From assembly GCF_900184945.1 (NCBI RefSeq), contig NZ_FXYF01000002.1:248001-312000 (forward strand): a stretch of 64,000 bases of DNA, written 5' to 3'. A program made the position numbers and the translations under genes. The notes below the pieces were generated by a model that worked only from the letters and a program-made list of their open reading frames with translations, did no database searches and was not told the DNA's origin. Shown piece after piece: positions 39,757 to 48,856 of this stretch. How positions within the stretch are numbered: the first letter of the stretch is position 1; every line of letters begins with the position of its first letter. This stretch comes from Antarctobacter aquimaris (lineage in GTDB: Bacteria > Pseudomonadota > Alphaproteobacteria > Rhodobacterales > Rhodobacteraceae).

Positions 39757-40983
39757 TCAACTGCGGAAGCTCTCGGGCTTCAGCCCGTATTTCGCGAGCT
39801 TGTCGTAAAAGGTCTTGCGCGGCAGTTTCAGCGCCTCGGCCGCGACGCGCGCCTGTCCGTCCGCCTTGCGCAAGGCCTCGACCAGCAAGGACCGCTCGAC
39901 CTGCGCCAGCCGTTCGGCCAGGCCCAGGTTCTCTTCCTCGGGCGGGGTATCGCCCAGACCCAGGACAAAACGCATGGCCACGCTCATCAGCGCCCGTGCG
40001 TTGCCCGGCCAGTCGCGCGCCATCAGCCCGGAAATGACTTCTTCGGTGATCTCGGGGGGCGTGATGCCGGATTGTTCGGCGGCCTGGGCGACGTAGTGGC
40101 GGAACAGCACCGGGATGTCCTCGGGCCGCTCGGACAGCGACGGGATGCGGACCTGGCAGACCTCGAGCCGGTAATACAGCTCGCTCGACAGCGCACCCGA
40201 CTGCGCCGCCACCCCCAGGTCCTGCGCGCTGCCGGCGATCAGCACCGTGCCGCCACGCTCCAGCAGGTCCAGCAGCGCCAGCTGCGTGTCCTGCGGCAGC
40301 GCGCCGATCCCGTCCAGGAACAGCGTCCCCGACGCGCAGCGCGCCCACAGCGCCTCGAGCTCTGCCCGGTCCAGCCCGCTGGCCGCGCGCTTTTCGAACG
40401 GCGCCTTGGCGCGCGCAGAGGCCAGGTGGATGACCTCGGCCACCTTGGAGATCCCGGTGCCCGGCGCCCCGGTGACCAGCACCTCGGTCCCGGCCTTGGC
40501 GGCGGCCCGGACCCCCACGCGCAGCCGTTCGGCCGCGGGCGACACGCCGAACAGCAGCCGCGCCGCCGGGTCGCCCGCCTCCAGCTGCGCCTTCAGGCGG
40601 CGGTTCTCCAGCACCAGCGCGCGGGTTTTCAGCGCGCGGGCAACGACGGCGGTCAGGTCGGCCGGGCTGCACGGTTTTTCCAGGAAGTCGAAGGCGCCCT
40701 GCGACATGGCGCGGACCGCCATGGGAATGTCGCCCTCACCCGTCAGCAGGATGACTGGCAGCTCCGGGTCCTGCTGGCGGGCGTAATCCAGCAGGTGAAA
40801 CCCGTCCCGGCCCGGCATGCGGATGTCCGAGACGATGACACCGTCGAACCCCGGCCCGATCAGGTCCTTGGCCTCGACAAAGGACCCGGCGGTCAGCGCC
40901 TCGAACGCGGCCAGGTCCAGAGTCTGCCCCAGCGCCTCTCGCACCGCGCTGTCGTCGTCGACCAGCAGCACCCGGTTGGTCAT
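39757..40983 (-). CDS. dctD: DctD-like response regulator with degenerate AAA+ domain
   Basis: 408 residues from the ATG at 40981-40983. Receiver domain with DDD at the start, phosphoacceptor Asp in VIVSDIRMPGRDG and Lys in FLEKPCSPADL. The central domain aligns with NtrC-type AAA+ proteins but Walker A reads GAPGTGISK instead of GETGTGKE, Walker B reads TLFLDGIG instead of DEI/DEV, and the GAFTGA loop that touches sigma-54 is absent. The C-terminal Fis-type helix-turn-helix (AAEALKLPRKTFYDKLAKYG) is intact. Partner of the DctB kinase upstream; it probably binds the palindromes before dctP. Confidence 0.88.
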   Translation of the reverse strand: MTNRVLLVDDDSAVREALGQTLDLAAFEALTAGSFVEAKDLIGPGFDGVIVSDIRMPGRDGFHLLDYARQQDPELPVILLTGEGDIPMAVRAMSQGAFDFLEKPCSPADLTAVVARALKTRALVLENRRLKAQLEAGDPAARLLFGVSPAAERLRVGVRAAAKAGTEVLVTGAPGTGISKVAEVIHLASARAKAPFEKRAASGLDRAELEALWARCASGTLFLDGIGALPQDTQLALLDLLERGGTVLIAGSAQDLGVAAQSGALSSELYYRLEVCQVRIPSLSERPEDIPVLFRHYVAQAAEQSGITPPEITEEVISGLMARDWPGNARALMSVAMRFVLGLGDTPPEEENLGLAERLAQVERSLLVEALRKADGQARVAAEALKLPRKTFYDKLAKYGLKPESFRS

Positions 40984-40997
40984 GAGCGCGCCCCGGT

Positions 40998-41019
40998 GGG
41001 ACGGCGGGCGGGGCGATGT
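40998..41019. repeat. 22-bp direct repeat, copy 2
   Basis: Identical to 35045-35066, in the 67-bp gap between dctB and dctD. Confidence 0.6.
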
Positions 41020-41050
41020 CCGCGCAGCGGGCGAGCGGCGTCCACCGTCC

Positions 41051-42793
41051 TCATGCGGCGGCCTCGGCGTCGCGCCAGTATTCCAGCTCGACCGTGAACA
41101 GCGCGCCCTCCCGCGTGTTGGAGCCGCGAATCCGGCCACCGAAACTCTGCAGCAAGCCATAGGAAATCGACAGCCCCAGCCCCATGCCCGCGCCCACCTC
41201 CTTGGTGGAATAGAACGGCTCGAACACCCGTTCGGGATCGGCGATGCCCGGCCCGGTGTCCTGCACCTTGACCGTCAGCTGCGGCCCCTGCTCCAGCGTG
41301 ATGGTGATCTCCTTGCGCGGCTGCCCGATCATGGCGTCGGCGGCATTGGTGATCAGGTTGACAAAGACCTGCCCCAGCCGCACCTCGCCTCCCGTGACCC
41401 AGACCGGCGCCGGCCCGGGCGTCCAGTGCAGCGTGACCCCGTCCCGGCCCAGGCGGCTTTCAGTCAGTTCCACCGCCGAGGTGATCACCCCCACCACGTC
41501 GACCTTGCCCATGGGTTCCGCCTCGTGGCGGGCAAAGGCGCGCAGGTTCTTGATGATCCGCGCCGCCCGCGTGGCCAGGTCGGCGATGCGGGTGAAATTC
41601 TCGTCGGCCTTGACGGTCAGGCCGCGCGCCATCAGCGCCGCGCCGTTCTCGGCATATTGCCGGATCGCCATCAGCGGCTGGTTCAACTCGTGGCTGATGC
41701 CGGCCGACATCTGCCCCAGCGCGCTCAGCTTGCCGGCCTGCACCAGTTCCGCCTGCGCCCGGCGCAGCGCCGCCTCGGCCTCTTCGCGCTCGGCCACCTC
41801 GCGGCGCAGCGCGGTGTTGGCGTCCTCCAGGTCGCGGGTCCGCGCCCGCACCCGCTCTTCCAGCCGGGCGTTGGCCAGGCTCAGCGCGCGCCGCCGTTCC
41901 GTCGCCAGGAACAGCAGCGAGCCGAAGAACAGGCACAGCACAACCACCACCGCCGTCTGCAACCCGGCCAGCCGCAGCGCGGGCGCGGCGTCCACCAATG
42001 CCTCGCCGGTCATGCCGATCACCGGCAGCGGTTGCACCAGATGCAGCGCGGTCTGCGGCACGTAGGGGCTGAGTTTCTGGCGCCAGAGTTCGAATTCATC
42101 GCCATGCCGGGTGACGGCCAGTGGTTCGACCTGCCCTTCAGGCCCCAGCATCGCCTCGGAGGTGCGCCGCCAGAACAGCAGTTCCGACCGGTTGGTGACA
42201 AAGATCCGGTCGCGCGCATCGGTGAAAAAGACCGCCGGGCGCGTGCCGCTCCATTCGCGCTCCAGCGCCTCGATGTCGACCATCAGCACCAGCACGCCCT
42301 GCACCTTGTCGTCCGGTCCGAACGAGGGCGTGGCATAGAAATAGGCCCGCCGGCCCGATCCCGGGCTGATGCCGTGATCCACCCCCAGCGCGCCGCTCAC
42401 GGCGCGTCGAAACCATTGTTCGTCCGGCAGGCCGCCGGGCCGTTCGCCAAAGGCCGAGGCCAGCACCCGCCCCTCGCGGTCGGCATAAAAGGCGGTCAGC
42501 GCGCCGCTGCGGTCGGTGCTGCGCAACAGCATGGTCTGCGCCGCCTCCGCGTCGCCGCCGTCATGCAACGCGGCCAGCAAGGGATGTTCGACCATCACCA
42601 CCGCCAGGGCGCGGAACCGCTGCAACCCGGTGACCAGCCGGTCTGCCGCCAGCGCGAGGTCCGATTCCCCGCGCGCCTTCACCTGCCGCAGCGCCTCGGC
42701 ATAGCTGTAGCTCCAGACCGCCCAGCCCAGCAGCGTGACGGCGGCCAGGAAAAGCCCCACGATCGGGCCGCGTGCGGTGCGTCTCTGCTTCAT
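41051..42793 (-). CDS. dctB: DctB-type sensor histidine kinase
   Basis: 580 residues. One membrane helix near residue 15-30, a periplasmic double-PAS (dCache) sensor to about 275, a second helix (TAVVVVLCLFFGSLLFLA), a coiled-coil (ANARLEERVRARTRDLEDA), then the H box SAGISHELNQPLMAIRQYA, N box VFVNLITNAADAM and G boxes VQDTGPGIADPE and GMGLGLSISYGLL. In rhizobia DctB senses C4-dicarboxylates and phosphorylates DctD. The gene is 67 bp upstream of dctD on the same strand. Confidence 0.92.
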   Translation of the reverse strand: MKQRRTARGPIVGLFLAAVTLLGWAVWSYSYAEALRQVKARGESDLALAADRLVTGLQRFRALAVVMVEHPLLAALHDGGDAEAAQTMLLRSTDRSGALTAFYADREGRVLASAFGERPGGLPDEQWFRRAVSGALGVDHGISPGSGRRAYFYATPSFGPDDKVQGVLVLMVDIEALEREWSGTRPAVFFTDARDRIFVTNRSELLFWRRTSEAMLGPEGQVEPLAVTRHGDEFELWRQKLSPYVPQTALHLVQPLPVIGMTGEALVDAAPALRLAGLQTAVVVVLCLFFGSLLFLATERRRALSLANARLEERVRARTRDLEDANTALRREVAEREEAEAALRRAQAELVQAGKLSALGQMSAGISHELNQPLMAIRQYAENGAALMARGLTVKADENFTRIADLATRAARIIKNLRAFARHEAEPMGKVDVVGVITSAVELTESRLGRDGVTLHWTPGPAPVWVTGGEVRLGQVFVNLITNAADAMIGQPRKEITITLEQGPQLTVKVQDTGPGIADPERVFEPFYSTKEVGAGMGLGLSISYGLLQSFGGRIRGSNTREGALFTVELEYWRDAEAAA

Positions 42794-42818
42794 GGCCCCT
42801 GTCTAGCGCCCTCTTGCC

Positions 42819-44021
42819 ATGTCCGACAAGTCGGGCAAGGGTCGCGTCATGCGCAGCTTTATCCAATCGCCCACCGAAGCCGGGTTCGTGCAGGACCCCT
42901 ACCCTTTCTACGACCGCCTGCGCGGCGCCGGAGACCTTGCCTGGTGGGAGGACTACGGCCTGCCCTGCGCGGTGTCGCACCGGGCGGTGAGCGCACTCTT
43001 GCGCGACCGCCGTTTCGGCCGCGAAGTGCCGCCCGAACAGGCGACGGAGATCCCCGCGCACCTGGCCCCCTTCTACGCCATCGAGGCGCATTCTATGCTG
43101 GAGCTTGAGCCGCCGCGCCACACCCGGCTGCGCGGGCTGGTGCTGCGCGCCTTCACCTCGCGCCGGATCAAGGCGCTGGCGCCCGAGATCGAGGCCCTGG
43201 CACATCAGTTGATCGACGCCTTTCCCGCCGGCGAGGTCGACCTGCTGCCCGCCTTCTGCCAACCCTTGCCGGTGATCGTGATCTGCCGCCTGCTGGGCGT
43301 GCCCGAAAGCCACGCCGACCAGCTGCTGGCCTGGTCCAACGCCATGGTCGCCATGTACCAGGCGCGGCGCGACCGGGGCATCGAGGACGACGCCGCCCGC
43401 GCCGCGCAGGCCTTCGCGGACTTCCTGAGGGGCTACATCGAGACCCGCCGCGCCCGCCCGGCCGACGACCTGATCACACACCTGATCGCCGCCGAAGAAG
43501 ACGGCGCGCGGCTCTCCACCGACGAGCTGATCACCACCTGCATCCTGCTGCTGAACGCGGGCCACGAGGCGACGGTGCACACGCTGGGCAACGGCGTGAA
43601 GGCGCTGCTGGAAACCGGGCACGGGATCACGCCGGACACCGCCGAAGCCACGGTCGAAGAGATCCTGCGCTATGACCCGCCGCTGCACATGTTCACCCGC
43701 TACGCCTATGAAGAAGTTCAGGTTTTCGGCCACAGCTTCCAGCGCGGCGACCGCGTCGCGCTGTTGCTGGCTGCCGCCAACCACGACCCGGATGTCTGGC
43801 CCGATCCCGCCCGCTTCGACCCGGCGCGCGCCGTGATCGCCAACAGCAGCTTTGGCGCGGGCCTGCATTTCTGCGTTGGCGCGCCGCTGGCGCGGCTGGA
43901 GATGCAGCTCGCCCTGCCGGTCCTGTTCCAGAGGCTGCCGGGCCTGCGTCTGGCCATGCAGCCGCGCTACGCCAACCTCTACCATTTCCACGGGCTGGAA
44001 CGGCTGGACGTGACGTATTGA
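42819..44021 (+). CDS. Cytochrome P450
   Basis: 400 residues, soluble bacterial type without membrane anchor. I-helix LLLNAGHEATVHTLGNG, ExxR motif EEILRYDP, and the heme-ligand loop SSFGAGLHFCVGAPLARLEM with the Cys thiolate. It adds oxygen to an unknown substrate; no ferredoxin or ferredoxin reductase is directly next to it, though an fpr lies 5 kb downstream. Divergent from dctB with a 25-bp gap between starts. A second ATG ten codons in is possible. Confidence 0.93.
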   Translation: MSDKSGKGRVMRSFIQSPTEAGFVQDPYPFYDRLRGAGDLAWWEDYGLPCAVSHRAVSALLRDRRFGREVPPEQATEIPAHLAPFYAIEAHSMLELEPPRHTRLRGLVLRAFTSRRIKALAPEIEALAHQLIDAFPAGEVDLLPAFCQPLPVIVICRLLGVPESHADQLLAWSNAMVAMYQARRDRGIEDDAARAAQAFADFLRGYIETRRARPADDLITHLIAAEEDGARLSTDELITTCILLLNAGHEATVHTLGNGVKALLETGHGITPDTAEATVEEILRYDPPLHMFTRYAYEEVQVFGHSFQRGDRVALLLAAANHDPDVWPDPARFDPARAVIANSSFGAGLHFCVGAPLARLEMQLALPVLFQRLPGLRLAMQPRYANLYHFHGLERLDVTY

Positions 44022-44035
44022 CCTGAGGCGCCCCT

Positions 44036-44491
44036 TCACAAGGGCAGCGCCGTCGTCGCCTTGATCTCTTCCATCGACAACAGCGCCGTGACGTTGTGCA
44101 CCTTCACCTCTGAAATCAGCGCCTGGTAGAAGGCGTCATAGGCGCGCGCGTTCTTCACCCGGACCTTGAGGATGTAGTCGATGTCGCCGGCCAGCCGGTG
44201 CGCCTCCTGCACCTCGGGGCGGTCCTGGAGCGCCTTGAGAAAGCGGCGCTGCCAGTCGGCCTCGTGCTCGGACGTGCGGATCAGCACAAAGAAGGTCGCC
44301 TCGAATCCCAGCTTTTCGGCATCCAGGACCACGGTCTGCGGACCCAGAACACCGGCCTCGCGCAGCTTGCGAATCCGGTTCCAGACCGGGGTCTTGGATG
44401 ACCCCACCTTGCGCGCGATCTCGTCCAGCGACTGCCCCGCATCGCGTTGCAGTTCCGCAAGGATTTTCCGGTCCGTGTCGTCGATCTGCAT
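44036..44491 (-). CDS. Lrp/AsnC family regulator
   Basis: 151 residues from the ATG at 44489-44491; the frame is open to 44533 but MQIDDTDRKILAELQRDAG is the family start. Helix-turn-helix LDEIARKVGSSKTPVWNRIRKL and an RAM ligand-binding domain (SEHEADWQRRFLKAL, LAGDIDYILKVRV). Divergent from cysG, and convergent with the P450 gene. By position it probably controls the sulfate/siroheme cluster, perhaps sensing an amino acid. Confidence 0.9.
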   Translation of the reverse strand: MQIDDTDRKILAELQRDAGQSLDEIARKVGSSKTPVWNRIRKLREAGVLGPQTVVLDAEKLGFEATFFVLIRTSEHEADWQRRFLKALQDRPEVQEAHRLAGDIDYILKVRVKNARAYDAFYQALISEVKVHNVTALLSMEEIKATTALPL

Positions 44492-44548
44492 CGGCTGTTC
44501 TCCGTTACCGCCACTTTCGGGAAATCGCTCCACCCTCGGCCAACGGAT

Positions 44549-44562
44549 AGAACATGCGTTCT
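44549..44562. promoter_or_regulatory. Inverted repeat in the lrp-cysG promoter region
   Basis: AGAAC-ATGC-GTTCT in the 142-bp divergent gap. A candidate binding site for the Lrp-type regulator. The AT-rich stretch 44586-44612 probably contains the cysG promoter. Confidence 0.4.
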
Positions 44563-44633
44563 TGTTTTTCCACCCCTATGGCAATCTGGCAGAACAATTT
44601 CCTATTATTGAGGGCAGAACGAAGGAGCCTGAC

Positions 44634-46091
44634 GTGCAGCACTTTCCGATCTTCCTCGCCCTCACCGGACGGCGGGTCGTCGTCTCGGGCGGCGGCGCGG
44701 CGGCGCTGGCCAAGCTGCGCCTGCTGCTGAAGACCGAAGCCCGGATCACCGTCTTTGCCACGGCGCCCGACCGCCAGGTCGCGGACTGGGCCAATCAGGG
44801 CCGCCTGACCCTGGTCCGGCGCGCGGCGGAACCTGGCGACGCACTCTGCGCCGCGCTGTTCTACGCCGCCAACGAGGACGCCGCCGAGGATGCGCGCACC
44901 GCCGCGCTCGCCCGCGCCGACGGCGCGCTGGTCAATATCGTCGACAACCTGGAAGACAGCCAGTTCATCACGCCCGCCATCGTCGACCGCGACCCGGTCA
45001 CCGTGGCGATCGGCACCGAGGGCGCGGCACCCGTGCTGGCCCGCGCCATCAAGGCCGACCTCGAGGAACGCCTGCCCGCCACGCTGGGCCCGCTCGCCCG
45101 GATCGGCAAGGGGTTTCGCAAGATGGCCGAGGTGCTGCCCTTCGGCCGCGCCCGGCGCGACTTCTGGCAGGACTACTATTTCAACGCCGGTCCGCGCGCC
45201 ATGGCGCAGGGCGAGGATGGCGTCGAGGCAGCGCTGGACCGGCTGCTCGACCGCCACGTGAACCGCAGCGTCCGCCCCGGCCACGTCTCCTTTGTCGGTG
45301 CGGGTCCGGGCGACCCGGACCTGCTGACGCTGAAGGCGCGCAAGGCGCTGGATGTGGCCGACGTGGTGATCCATGACCGGCTGGTGCCGCAACCGATCCT
45401 TGAACTGGCGCGCCGCGAGGCCGTGCTGATCGACGTCGGCAAGGAAGGTTTCGGACCCTCCGCCAAGCAGGCGGACATCGACGCGCTGATCGTCGAACAC
45501 GGGCTGAAAGGCGCGCAGGTGGTGCGCCTCAAGGGCGGCGATTGCACCGTCTTCGGCCGGCTGGACGAAGAGATCGAGGCCGTCGTCGCCGCCGGCCTGT
45601 CCTACGACATCGTCCCCGGCATCACCGCCGCCTCGGCCGCCGTGGCGGGCATCGGCCAGTCGCTGACGAAACGCGGCCGCAACGCATCGGTGCGCCTGCT
45701 GACCGGCCACGACATGCAGGGCTTTGCCGACCACGACTGGCGCAGCCTGGCCCGCCCGGGCGAGGTTGCCGCGATCTACATGGGCAAGCGCGCCGCGCAT
45801 TTTCTGCAAGGTCGCCTGATGATGCACGGGGCGGCACCCGAGACACCCGTGACCGTGGTCGAGAACGCCTCGCGCCCCGACCAGCGCGTGCTGGGCACCA
45901 CGCTCGACCGCCTGTCCACCGACCTCGCCGAGGCCGATTTCGACGGCCCCGCCCTCATGCTTTTCGGCCTCGCCCCGCGCGACGGCCTTCCCGTCACCCG
46001 TTTCGATCAGGAGGCTTTTCCATGGCCCGCAGCTTCACTCCCAAAGTCGTCACAGCAAACGCCCTCCTCGCTGGCGATGTCGTCTACCTGA
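44634..46091 (+). CDS. cysG: Siroheme synthase CysG
   Basis: 485 residues from a GTG with GAAGGAG upstream. The N-terminal third is precorrin-2 dehydrogenase/ferrochelatase: FLALTGRRVVVSGGGAAALAK and NIVDNLEDSQFITPAIVDRD. From about residue 215 on is uroporphyrinogen III methyltransferase: VSFVGAGPGDPDLLTLKA, VRLKGGDCTVFGR and VPGITAASAAVAGI. It makes siroheme for the sulfite reductase encoded next. The last 23 codons overlap the DUF2849 gene in another frame. Confidence 0.94.
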   Translation: MQHFPIFLALTGRRVVVSGGGAAALAKLRLLLKTEARITVFATAPDRQVADWANQGRLTLVRRAAEPGDALCAALFYAANEDAAEDARTAALARADGALVNIVDNLEDSQFITPAIVDRDPVTVAIGTEGAAPVLARAIKADLEERLPATLGPLARIGKGFRKMAEVLPFGRARRDFWQDYYFNAGPRAMAQGEDGVEAALDRLLDRHVNRSVRPGHVSFVGAGPGDPDLLTLKARKALDVADVVIHDRLVPQPILELARREAVLIDVGKEGFGPSAKQADIDALIVEHGLKGAQVVRLKGGDCTVFGRLDEEIEAVVAAGLSYDIVPGITAASAAVAGIGQSLTKRGRNASVRLLTGHDMQGFADHDWRSLARPGEVAAIYMGKRAAHFLQGRLMMHGAAPETPVTVVENASRPDQRVLGTTLDRLSTDLAEADFDGPALMLFGLAPRDGLPVTRFDQEAFPWPAASLPKSSQQTPSSLAMSST

Positions 46092-46321
46092 CCGCCGAGG
46101 ACACCTGGAGCCCGGACCTGCGCGAGGCCGAATTGCTGACCGACGAGGCGCACGCCCAGCTGCGCCTGGTCGAGGCCAGCGCCCGGCAGGCCGAGGTGGT
46201 CGGCGTCTACCTGGCCGACATGACGGCGGGCAGCGGCGGTCCCAAGCCCACCCACTTCCGCGAGGCCTTCCGGCGCACCGGCCCCTCCAACTATCCGCAC
46301 GGCAAGCAGGCCGACCTCTGA
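46022..46321 (+). CDS. DUF2849 protein
   Basis: 99 residues from the ATG at 46022 (CAGGAGGCT just upstream). DUF2849 features: TANALLAGDVVYLTAEDTWSP, LVEASARQAEVVGVYLADM and GPSNYPHGKQADL at the end. The family is small, always next to cysG/cysI in alphaproteobacteria, and has no proven function; the conservation of place points to sulfite reduction. The start overlaps the cysG 3' end by 70 bases. Confidence 0.85.
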   Translation: MARSFTPKVVTANALLAGDVVYLTAEDTWSPDLREAELLTDEAHAQLRLVEASARQAEVVGVYLADMTAGSGGPKPTHFREAFRRTGPSNYPHGKQADL

Positions 46322-46326
46322 CACCC

Positions 46327-46373
46327 GCAAATCTTTTGCCAAAAGATTTGCAAATTCCACGCATGGAATTTGC
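46327..46373. repeat. Tandem-hairpin repeat, copy 1
   Basis: Two perfect hairpins that share a GC step: GCAAATCTTTT-gcc-AAAAGATTTGC (46327-46351) and GCAAATTCCA-CGCA-TGGAATTTGC (46350-46373). It fills the gap between DUF2849 and cysI. The second hairpin is repeated exactly at 49273-49296. Confidence 0.85.
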
Positions 46374-46386
46374 CCGGAGACCAACG

Positions 46387-48060
46387 ATGTACAGCTATTC
46401 CGACTTCGACGCCGCCTTTGTGGCGACACGCAACCGCCAGTTCCGCGCCCAGGTCGAACGCCGCATCTCGGGCGCCCTGACCGAGGACGAATTCAAGCCG
46501 CTTCGCCTGATGAACGGGCTTTATCTGCAACTGCACGCCTACATGCTGCGCGTCGCCATCCCCTACGGCACGCTCAACAGCGCGCAGATGCGCCAACTGG
46601 CCTATATCGCCGAGCGCTGGGACAAGGGCTATGGCCATTTCACCACCCGCCAGAACATCCAGTACAACTGGCCGCAGCTGCGCGATGTGCCGGACATGCT
46701 CGACGCGCTGGCCGAGGTGCAGATGCACGCCATCCAGACATCCGGAAACACCATCCGCAACGTGACCGCTGATCATTTCGCCGGCGCCGCCGCAGATGAA
46801 ATTGCAGACCCCCGCCCGGTGGCCGAACTGCTGCGGCAGTGGTCCACCGACCACCCCGAGTTCCAGTTCCTGCCGCGCAAGTTCAAGGTCGCCGTCACCG
46901 GTTCACCCAATGACCGCGCGGTGACCGCCGCGCACGACCTTGCGCTGCGCATCGTCGAGCGGAACGGCGAGATCGGCTATGCCGTGCTGATCGGCGGCGG
47001 GCTGGGCCGGACGCCGATGATCGGCAAGATCGTCAACGATTTTGTGCCGCAGGCGGACCTGCTGCCCTACGTCGAGGCGGTCGTCTCGGTCTGGAACCTG
47101 CTGGGCCGGCGCGACAACAAGTTCAAGTCGCGGATCAAGATCACAGTGCATGAACACGGCATCGACCAGATTCGCGCGCTGGTCGAGGCACGCTTTGCCG
47201 AGACCAGGGCCGCCTTCACCGGCGCCGACCTCGCGCTGTTCGACGCGATCCAGGCGCAGTTCGCGCCCCCCGCCTTCGCACACCGCCCGCTGGGCGCCTT
47301 CGAGCGCGCCTACAACGCCGACCCGGTGTTCCGCTCCTGGGCCGACACCAACCTGGCCGAACACCGCGCGCCCGGTTACGCCATCGCACAGATCAGCCTC
47401 AAGGCGCATGGCGCGACCCCGGGCGACGCCAGCGCCGACCAGATGCGCGTCATCGCCGACATCGCCGAAACATTTGGTCATGACGAGTTGCGCATCAGCC
47501 ATGAGCAGAACGTCATCCTGCCGCATGTCCACAAGGCCGACCTGCCCGAGATCCACGCCCGGCTGAAGGCACATGGTCTGGCCACCGCCAACATCGGCCG
47601 GATCTCGGACATCATCGCCTGCCCCGGGATGGACTATTGCGCGCTGGCCACCGCCCGGTCGATCCCGATCGCGCAGGAGATCGCCACCCGGTTCGACCAG
47701 CTCAAGATCGAAAACGACATCGGCGAACTCAGGATCAAGATATCGGGCTGCATCAACGCCTGCGGTCACCACCACGTGGGCCACATCGGCATCCTCGGGC
47801 TGGACCGCGCGGGGGTGGAGAATTACCAGATCACGCTGGGCGGCGATCACACCGAAAACGCCGCGCTGGGCGACCGCACCGGCCCCGGTTTTCCGGCCGA
47901 AGAGATCGTGCCCGCCATCGAACGCATCGTCCAGGCCTACCTCGACAACCGCGAAAGCCGCGAAGAGAGCTTCCTGCACTGCTACCGCCGCATCGGGATG
48001 GCCCCCTTCAAGGAGGCGCTCTACGGCGACAAGCAGGACAAACGGTCCGAGGCGGCCTGA
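46387..48060 (+). CDS. cysI: Assimilatory sulfite reductase, hemoprotein subunit
   Basis: 557 residues from the ATG at 46387. Two ferredoxin-like repeats, GHFTTRQNIQYNWPQL and DELRISHEQNVILPHV, and the 4Fe-4S/siroheme cysteines in IACPGMDYC and SGCINACGHHHVGHIG. Reduces sulfite to sulfide with six electrons. There is no CysJ flavoprotein; the electron donor may be the ferredoxin-NADP reductase downstream via ferredoxin. It begins 66 bases after DUF2849, past the hairpin repeat. Confidence 0.95.
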   Translation: MYSYSDFDAAFVATRNRQFRAQVERRISGALTEDEFKPLRLMNGLYLQLHAYMLRVAIPYGTLNSAQMRQLAYIAERWDKGYGHFTTRQNIQYNWPQLRDVPDMLDALAEVQMHAIQTSGNTIRNVTADHFAGAAADEIADPRPVAELLRQWSTDHPEFQFLPRKFKVAVTGSPNDRAVTAAHDLALRIVERNGEIGYAVLIGGGLGRTPMIGKIVNDFVPQADLLPYVEAVVSVWNLLGRRDNKFKSRIKITVHEHGIDQIRALVEARFAETRAAFTGADLALFDAIQAQFAPPAFAHRPLGAFERAYNADPVFRSWADTNLAEHRAPGYAIAQISLKAHGATPGDASADQMRVIADIAETFGHDELRISHEQNVILPHVHKADLPEIHARLKAHGLATANIGRISDIIACPGMDYCALATARSIPIAQEIATRFDQLKIENDIGELRIKISGCINACGHHHVGHIGILGLDRAGVENYQITLGGDHTENAALGDRTGPGFPAEEIVPAIERIVQAYLDNRESREESFLHCYRRIGMAPFKEALYGDKQDKRSEAA

Positions 48061-48064
48061 CATC

Positions 48065-48856
48065 ATGTTGGATCGGGCTGAAACTCCCTCTTCCGAGGGC
48101 AGCCGCCATGCGGCGGACAGCGACCGGGCGCGCAAGGTGGCGGCGCTCAACGCCCGCTACCGGCACCACAGCGCCACCTCGGTGCTGGAGGGCGCGCTGC
48201 GCGATCCGGAGGTCGGGTCGCTGGCCATGGTGTCGTCCTTCGGGGCGGAATCGGTGGCGCTGCTGCACCTGGTGGCGATGGTCGACCGGCGCACGCCGGT
48301 GCTGTTCATCGACACGCAGATGCTGTTCGCCGAGACGCTGACCTACCAGCAGGAGGTGGCCGAGCGGCTGCGGCTGGAAAACCTGCGCATCATCCGCGCC
48401 ACCGACGAGGCGGTCGCGCGGCGCGATCCCTACGGCGCGCTCAGGATGTCGGACCCCGATGCCTGCTGTGCCCTGCGCAAGAGCGAACCGCTCGAGACCG
48501 CGCTGGCCGGGTTCGACGGCTGGATCACCGGGCGCAAGCGCTACCAGTCCGGCACCCGCGCGGCGCTGGAGTTCTTCGAGCTGGAGGACGGCAGCGGGCG
48601 GATCAAGCTGAACCCGCTGGCACACTGGATGGCCGAGGACGTACGCGCCTACATGGAGGAAAACCGCCTGCCCCGGCATCCGCTGGTGGCGCAGGGGTAT
48701 CCCTCGATCGGTTGCGCGCCCTGCACCTCCCGGGTGGCCCCGGGCGAAGACCCCCGCGCCGGGCGCTGGCGCGGCCAGGACAAGGAAGAATGCGGCATCC
48801 ATTTCGTGAACGGCCGCGCCGTTCGCCAGGGCCGCAAGCAAGGAGAAGAGGCATGA
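48065..48856 (+). CDS. cysH: Adenylyl-sulfate (APS) reductase
   Basis: 263 residues. PAPS reductase fold with a PP-loop-like start (LAMVSSFGAESVALLHLVA). The cysteine pairs SDPDACCALRKSEPL and IGCAPCTSRV mark the 4Fe-4S type that reduces APS rather than PAPS, as is normal in alphaproteobacteria; ECGIH near the C-terminus holds the catalytic Cys. Overlaps the DUF934 start by four bases. Confidence 0.94.
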   Translation: MLDRAETPSSEGSRHAADSDRARKVAALNARYRHHSATSVLEGALRDPEVGSLAMVSSFGAESVALLHLVAMVDRRTPVLFIDTQMLFAETLTYQQEVAERLRLENLRIIRATDEAVARRDPYGALRMSDPDACCALRKSEPLETALAGFDGWITGRKRYQSGTRAALEFFELEDGSGRIKLNPLAHWMAEDVRAYMEENRLPRHPLVAQGYPSIGCAPCTSRVAPGEDPRAGRWRGQDKEECGIHFVNGRAVRQGRKQGEEA

